Below the pieces are notes generated by a model, which worked only from the letters and a program-made list of their open reading frames with translations, searched no databases and was not told where the DNA came from. 64,000 bases of DNA from Perca fluviatilis (Eukaryota > Chordata > Actinopteri > Perciformes > Percidae), in the NCBI RefSeq assembly GCF_010015445.1, contig NC_053115.1, positions 8,921,524 to 8,985,523 of the forward strand, read 5' to 3'. The position numbers and the translations under genes are program-made. Shown in pieces: positions 57,938 through 64,000 of the stretch. The stretch's first letter is position 1. Each line of letters begins with the position of its first letter.

Positions 57938-60900
57938 TGTGGCAAAACCTTGGTTAGCCCTCTAATTGCTGGATGACTACGATATGAGCTTAAACAACAA
58001 TTCCCAAACTTTATTTAAAGCTATTGTTACTGTATGATTTATATGATATCTTGTCCTCATAGGTGCTCGGCTCATTGTCGTACGAGTCAAACCACACTTT
58101 ATATTCCACAAGAGCTCAGAGTTAACATGCAGAAAGCCAACAGAGTTATTTTCAACAACATCAGCATAGTAACCACAAGCCTGAGTGCATCCGAGTTCAC
58201 TGTGAGTCACTCAAATCTCAGTCTCATCCAGCCAACTGACTCCCCAGCATATTTGGATGCATCTATTCCACTCATATCCAGTCATGGAAGAATTGCAAAT
58301 TTTGCAAGTTGGCATTCAAACCACGACGTAAACACTTACTTACCATTTGAGAACATTGCATCTGACCGGATAAAATATTACCAGTTCAGCGAATTAGATG
58401 AACAGCTAGGCTAATAGTGGAGGAAAAGAAGCGCAGGAAAAAAAGGGCTGCTTTTTCCATGTGTAGATTTGAATGACCTGACAGCAATCACGCCCAAACA
58501 GACACTGGGGGACAACAGCTGTAGTTTTGAGCGAGCGTATACCGACTGACGCCATGGTTTCCAGAGAAGACATTTGCAGCCCACGGCATGCCACTTCCAT
58601 GTCGCTGAGGCTGAGGTGCCAGTGAATGTACCGCCGTGAGCGAGGAGCGGGCAAGTTTTTATGTGATTAAGAAGATCTTGCTGCTAGTGCAGGGAGAATA
58701 CATGGTCTCGCTATTGATTTGGCCCTGGGTTCTCCTGCTGTGGTTGTTTATTGGCCCTTGACTTTGCTTTTGTGCTGAGGAGACACCTACCGAGTACTGA
58801 CTGCCAGCTGACAGACCAAATTCCCGAACTCATGGCTGGATGGCGGCCCACCCAATAAAACCCACAGGAGCACACATGCTCCGGAAAGGTGTGAAGGCTG
58901 TGTGTGTGTGTGTGTGTGCGCGCACGTGTGTGTATTTATAAAGTGGCTGTCTGTGTCACTGGACACATATCTGATGTGTGCGTGCAGATGTGTGTATGTT
59001 TGTGTGTGCTGAGTTCATATTGACTGATAGCAGTGTGATGAGAGTTAAAGCTAAGCAGTGTGGATTTATCGAAGAAGCTGGCAGACAGATTCTTGTACGG
59101 CTGCAGACAGCTGGTCAGTCAATGATTCTTTTTCAAAACGTGTGGTGTGTGTGTGTGTGTGTGTGTGTGTGTTAAAAACACCTTCTCCCTCCTATCCCTC
59201 ATCTCCATGCATGTGTAATCTCAGTGTTCCAGACCTGTTCAGGCACTATTTATCTGAATAAATAATGCAGTCAAATGGATCTATAGGTTTGAAGCAATGC
59301 GATAACCCAAAAAGAAAGGGAAATAATTATTTTTGAAAGCAGCTTTGTTTTACTCAAGCTGAGTTAACCCTGTTTTAAGGAGGAAAGCCCAGTTTTTTTT
59401 TTACCTCAGAAAAAAAAGTAAAGTAAATTCCTTTTCTTCTCTCACACCACCTTTCAGAGAAGAAACCCATTAGGCCTGGGACAAATGGCTGATGGGACTG
59501 GAAGGACTCAATAATTCAGCAGCCATTGTTTCCTCTGATGTGCAGCGTGCTCTCAGTTGACCTCTGCTTTCCTGTTGTTTTTCCTGCTTGATGGATCTCC
59601 TCACTTTGGAGCAACTTTAGGAAGCATCCAAGACCTAAATAAAAACATAGCTAAAGGGAACAGCGGTAGTGGCTGCATTATGTATAAACAGGCACACATG
59701 CATGTCTGTTTGTCAAAATGAAACAAGCAGACAGAGAAACAAAGATAAGCGCACATGCCCTGGACTTCTACATAAATCAACTCCTATCTGTTTATCAACG
59801 ACGGGCGAGCTTCTGCCCCACAGCTTAACTGTCACTCAATGATAAATTAATTACTGCTTGTTACTTCACTAGCCAAAGGCTTATCGCCACCATATGATGA
59901 ACTTGCATGCCTGCATATGTGAACACATAGGCTCATACAGGGGTCCACAGCATTGAAAGTCATAAACACACCACTTTCTCTCCCATTAAATGGCTTATTA
60001 AACTGCTGAATCTGCTGCAGTTGTTGACTTCATTAATTTCATAAACATACCAACAACAAAATGCGGATTGTGTGTTTTTGTACTGTACAAAAACCCAAGT
60101 GAGGTGTCCATCAATATGCAAAACAACAGCTCATGGGAGGAATGTACTATAACAGGTTGTAATGATGTGGCAGGGGATTCGGAAATCACTCACATTTTTA
60201 GTCAATTATCCAACAGCCAACTAACTGCCTGCTGACAGCTTTGACCAAATTAACGGTTGCCATACAAGATCCAGCCCTACTGTAATTACTGGATAGATGA
60301 TCTGTGCTCGTAACATTTGGCCCATCTGCCCAGCAAAGAAAGCCATTGATTTCAACAGGTAGATGGGCAAACCAGAGGATAGGGTATCTAGCTCTGACAC
60401 AGATAACCTGTGAAGTTTGTTGATCTCTACTTGTCCTTCAAATTGTATGTTATTCACTTCATCACTTTGACAATGGTATCTTATCTACTAGCTGAGTGTT
60501 GTGCAATTCAGCATGGGGCTGGTGTAATTATTGCTTTGAGTAATTATTTTTTTTCTCCAGTCGGCAAAGACTAATCCATCATATTGATAGTCCACATAGA
60601 TCCCTATGGGGAGTGCACGTTGAATGAATATTTATACACTGTGGTGAACCACATTTTACTGAGTCATTCATTGAAACTGTGAAATTGTGAGGTGAGATTA
60701 TTTTCCTATGTGCCACAGCAAAGTTTTCTTTGACAGCAGCCTGAAACAGAGTTTTTTTTTCCTCCACTATGAATAGCTCATTTGTGGTTTTTCGACTGTA
60801 AACTGAAGGTATCACAAAATCCACCATCTGAAAACAGAATAACTGTTTTTACAGTTTGTGTCGACAGGGCATGATTGGGAATGATTCTTTAAGGATTAGT

Positions 60901-61947
60901 CAAGGCTCTTAATAAACTAATACTATCACTGGGGTAGATGAAAGCACACTCCCCCACACAACCCAAAAAGAAAAAAATCATTAAGTTCAAAGTACTGTAA
61001 GATAACGCAGACATGTTTCTGCTCCTGTCTAGCCATGGCCAATTGGATTAGTTGAACCAATGATAAACTGTAGAAGTGAAGGTCTTTCTCTGTGTAGCGC
61101 CAGCATGTGCTACATTAAAAGCCTCTTCCTCTTTATAGAAATGCAAAAAGGCAAACAAGTGACAGACGGAAAAAAAATCCTTTTAGCAGCAATGCGCCTG
61201 CATAAGACCACTTGGCTCACAATACATAATGTAAAACTAGCTGGCTTTGGAATGCTAGTCTTATGCTATCATGGAAAGGTGATGCATGATGGATGGAAAC
61301 ACTGTTCTGCCCATAAAGGCTGAACACTGTGAGGAGAGGAAGCTGCTAAGCTCTGCAGACAGCATCTTAACTTCCATCTACCACATCACTATTGGTTAAC
61401 GATTTTTCACTCTGTTCCTGCAGGTGAGTTATCGGCTTCCTATGGTACGAGGTCAAAACTCTGTTTCTCTGTTGCCCCAACTCTTTAATCTGAATAAAAT
61501 GTATTATGATTGAACCTTGAAAAGAGTGAACATAGTGATCTCACTGCATAATGGCAGCTTGCTTCATCACACACTGAACATCTGTTGAATATTTAGACAT
61601 AGCTTTTTCACTGTCTTGCACGCAGTGGAAATCAGTGTGAAAAAGCCCTAAAGGCTCAGAGAATTCTGATTAACTTTAGGCCAATACCTTATACACTGAA
61701 ACAAAATGTAATGAATATTTTTTACAACCATCATTAATATCTTTACATGCAATATGTATGTTGTAAGATGGCCACTGCTTAAAAGAGCATAATCGTCTAT
61801 CACGGTTAGGATTTACATCCCTGTTTTATATAAATATGTATCTAAATACTGCACATGATTACCAGTGAGAGAAACCTAGATATAGCACCAACCACGCAGC
61901 CCAGACACACACCTACACCAACACCAACTCATTCACACACCTACACA

Positions 61948-61948
<1 letters not shown>
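57938..61948. other. Intron-like DNA, mostly single-copy
   Basis: Short GT runs at 58899-58918 and 59144-59172. A 126-codon frame at 58034-58414 has no recognisable domain and no splice support. No transposon ends found. Confidence 0.45.

Positions 61949-62000
<52 letters not shown>
61949..62000. repeat. (AC)n microsatellite, 52 bp
   Basis: Pure AC, preceded by degenerate ACACC/ACAG units from about 61904. Confidence 0.97.
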
Positions 62001-62001
<1 letters not shown>

Positions 62002-62959
62002 AGACAGTGTGTGTTTCCATTACACACTCTTTTTCCCATCTCCTGTTTTGTTCTCTACTGTAATTGGAAAGTCAGTGAAGATATTCTGGGAAACATGACC
62101 ATGCAGCTAGGGGAAGGCATCCAGGCAGAAGATATTAAAATGTATAAGTTTCACTTTTTGTGCGACGGCAGTTCAGATTGTGGTGGGGGTACGCCAGTCA
62201 TCTTTTCACATAGCCCTCCGGTGTCTTCCCACATTTGTCCCGGACAGTCATCTTATGGGTATGCTTTAGTTTAATGCTGATGAAAGCTGACTGACATCAT
62301 GAGAAATTTATGTTACACATCAGCCAGAGTGCTCCTGCAGCCCAGAATCGAGGAATTTAGATATTTTACATTTCCTTTGGAGAGGTTGATGGTGGGTTGA
62401 GAGTTACAGAATGTTTTTGTGTGTTAATGTGCGTGGGAGGATACTGTAGGTTAGGATTGAAGTGTGTGCTATTCTTAAGAGGGCAATGGGCATTGGGGTT
62501 AAAGGTCCCATGAATACCAATTATTTTCACTCCAAGTATGGCACACTATATGAGCATTTTGCATGTTAATATAAGTTTCCCAGACAAATGTAAGGATTCA
62601 TTAGCAACATTCATCCCCACAACCATGTCAACGGTCTCTGCAGATTAATTAGTGCACAGATACCCCCACCTTCAGAATAACACTTAACTTTGTTCTTGTT
62701 ATTTATCAGGTCTTTAATTAGCCAAGATTATTTCTGTTCTATGCTATTTTTACTGTCAACATTTTTTTCTTTTCTTATGTCCTCTTTTAAGCAGTGTCAG
62801 CCTGCACCGAGGCCACACAAACAGTCCGAACGGTGACATATCTGCTACAGACGCATCTGAAATCTTCATGTGGGTTGTTTCTAGCCGTTTCTTTTCTTTA
62901 AAAAAAAACTAAGAGAAGAAAATTACAAGTTACGTTGTTGAGCAACTTACATGCTGGAC
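62001..62959. other. Intron-like DNA with a possible MITE fragment
   Basis: At 62499 the word TTAAAGGTCCCATG matches the start of the 38193 MITE, but similarity is then lost and no right end is found. Confidence 0.4.
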
Positions 62960-63570
62960 TTAAAGGAACACGCCGACTTATTGGGAATTTAGCTTATTCA
63001 CCGTAACCCCCAGAGTAAGACAAGTCAATACATACCCTTCTCATCTCCTGCTCTGTAACGTACTGTCGGTTCCTGACCTCCGCACATGCAGGTAACTGGT
63101 TCCCACTAGCCTACTGCTCGGTTTGGACAAAATAACACCAATATGTTACTGTTTACATGTTGTCATTTGTAGAGTCACAGAGTGTACAAAAAACAAATTA
63201 ACATGAGACACAGCCATCTTCTATCCGTAAACAAACCGGGAACTATATTCTCAGACAGGCTTTCCGGCTCCCGGTTTGTTTACGGTTAGAAGATCGCTGT
63301 GTCTCATGTTACGTTGTTTTTTGTACACGCTGTGACTCTACAAATCACAACATGTAAATAGGAACATGTTGGTGTTATTTTGTCACTTATTCGGAGCAGT
63401 AGGATTACTGGAACCATTCACCTGCCTGTTCTGTTATGGGCTGATGCCGCTGGAGCCGTCGGACAGCTTTACAGCACGCATGGAGATGAGAAGGGTATGT
63501 ATCGACTTGTTTTACTCTGGGGGTTACGGTGAATAAGCTAAATTCCCAATAAGTCGGCGTGTTCCTTTAA
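62960..63570. mobile_element. Foldback (near-palindromic) TTAA MITE, 611 bp
   Basis: TTAA at both edges (62960-62963 and 63567-63570). The first about 280 bases are an imperfect reverse complement of the last about 295. The outer 59 bases (TTAAAGGAACACGCCGACTT ... AGAGTAA) are identical, with good matches at GACAAAATAACACCAA, TTACATGTTGTxATTTGTAG, GTGTACAAAAAAC and CCGTAAACAAACCGGGA. The central loop is only about 30 bases (63240-63271). Non-coding. RNA read through it would fold into a long hairpin. Confidence 0.92.
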
Positions 63571-64000
63571 AGAGACTATATGTAACGTTTTAATGTCTCT
63601 GAAGCTCTGTCATATTTCATACAACGGTCTTAAATGACCTCTAACAGCAAACGAGACTAGTGAAAAGAATGCCATTTTTATATAGTTTTTAGTAAGACTT
63701 CTGCCCAGGTTCGTTTTTTCCCGCGCAGTCACAGAATGATTTGCGGCAGGTAGCCAGCGCTACAGTAACACATTCTGATGGGTCACAGATTTCTTTGCAA
63801 CACCGGAAAGCCTGTGTTAGTATCCAGCCTTTTGAGCCAGGTAAAAGCAAGCAGGAGATTTCTTCATATAGGCCTGATTGTATTTTAATGCTATTTTAGA
63901 AGTTCTTCTATCTGTTGTTGTAGTTATGGCTGATACTGGGGCAGGACCATCACAGAAAAGAAGGAAATTAAACAATGAACAGCTGAAAGGGAAAAGGAAA
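63567..64000 (+). mobile_element. TTAA-type element, left part only (continues past the window)
   Basis: Starts TTAAAGAGACTATATGTAAC at the TTAA that also ends the foldback MITE. It resembles a TTAA element family common in perciform fishes (recalled). Its right end lies outside the window. Confidence 0.55.
63926..64000 (+). CDS. Start of a transposon-encoded basic protein (partial)
   Basis: An ATG at 63926 opens a frame that stays open to the window edge: MADTGAGPSQKRRKLNNEQL and then KGKRK, 25 residues. It is Lys/Arg-rich with a KRRK-type nuclear-localisation motif. It lies about 360 bp inside the TTAA element, where I recall such a start codon in related fish repeats. It is more likely an element-derived remnant than a host gene. 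Product unknown. Confidence 0.4.
   Translation, partial: MADTGAGPSQKRRKLNNEQLKGKRK

Overview
This is vertebrate nuclear DNA, almost certainly from a ray-finned (percomorph-type) fish. It is gene-poor, AT-rich and intron-like. It carries many long CA/GT microsatellites and a dense set of teleost-style DNA transposons: TTAA-flanked MITEs, hAT, PIF/Harbinger and Tc1/mariner relatives, plus short LINE and LTR pieces. The only host coding sequence I can support is one 141-bp exon at 6016-6156 on the minus strand. It encodes the first six cysteines of a TAFA (FAM19A) chemokine-like secreted protein, and its residues fit TAFA1 best. It has a clean splice acceptor and donor and is phase 1 on both sides. 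I found neither the following exon (expected below position 6016) nor the signal-peptide exon (expected above 6156). The window therefore reads as one internal tafa1 exon between two introns, the upstream one being at least 57.8 kb.

Layout. 1-6015: downstream intron, largely single-copy. 6016-6156: tafa1 exon, with a branch-point candidate and a microsatellite-derived pyrimidine tract at 6157-6200. 8062-8991: hAT-type element with a perfect 8-bp target duplication. 9471-9557: CA repeat. 10948-11739: second hAT-like element. 15748-15884: 137-bp GT repeat. 17417-17839: Tc1-type MITE. 18016-18570: probable solo LTR. 19148-19659 and 20516-21089: TTAA MITEs. 22339-23034: cluster of simple repeats. 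23693-24971: Harbinger copy A, abutted by a 1.66-kb TTAA-flanked element at 24972-26633. 26775-28008: mariner-like repeat holding a nested 240-bp MITE. 30700-32783: old composite repeats. 32851-33376: TIR MITE. 34240-34371: LINE/SINE tail. 36645-38876: hAT element with at least two nested insertions. 41078-41445: Tc1 transposase fragment. 45684-47067: Harbinger copy B, inverted relative to A. 53211-54335: hAT-like element. 55690-56230: non-LTR retrotransposon fragment. 57075-57937: Tol2-like hAT remnant. 62960-63570: near-perfect foldback MITE, sharing a TTAA with another element that runs off the window.

Functionally there is no operon, pathway or multi-gene system here. The host content is one exon of a neuronally expressed secreted-protein gene (expression known from the family, not from this sequence). 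The rest is intron that has served as an insertion target. The most informative structures are the paired inverted Harbinger copies, which keep remnants of both transposon proteins, the nested insertions, and the 611-bp palindrome. I see no sign of a previously undescribed biological system. Family names for the non-coding repeats rest on termini, target duplications and recall of common fish repeats, not on any search.
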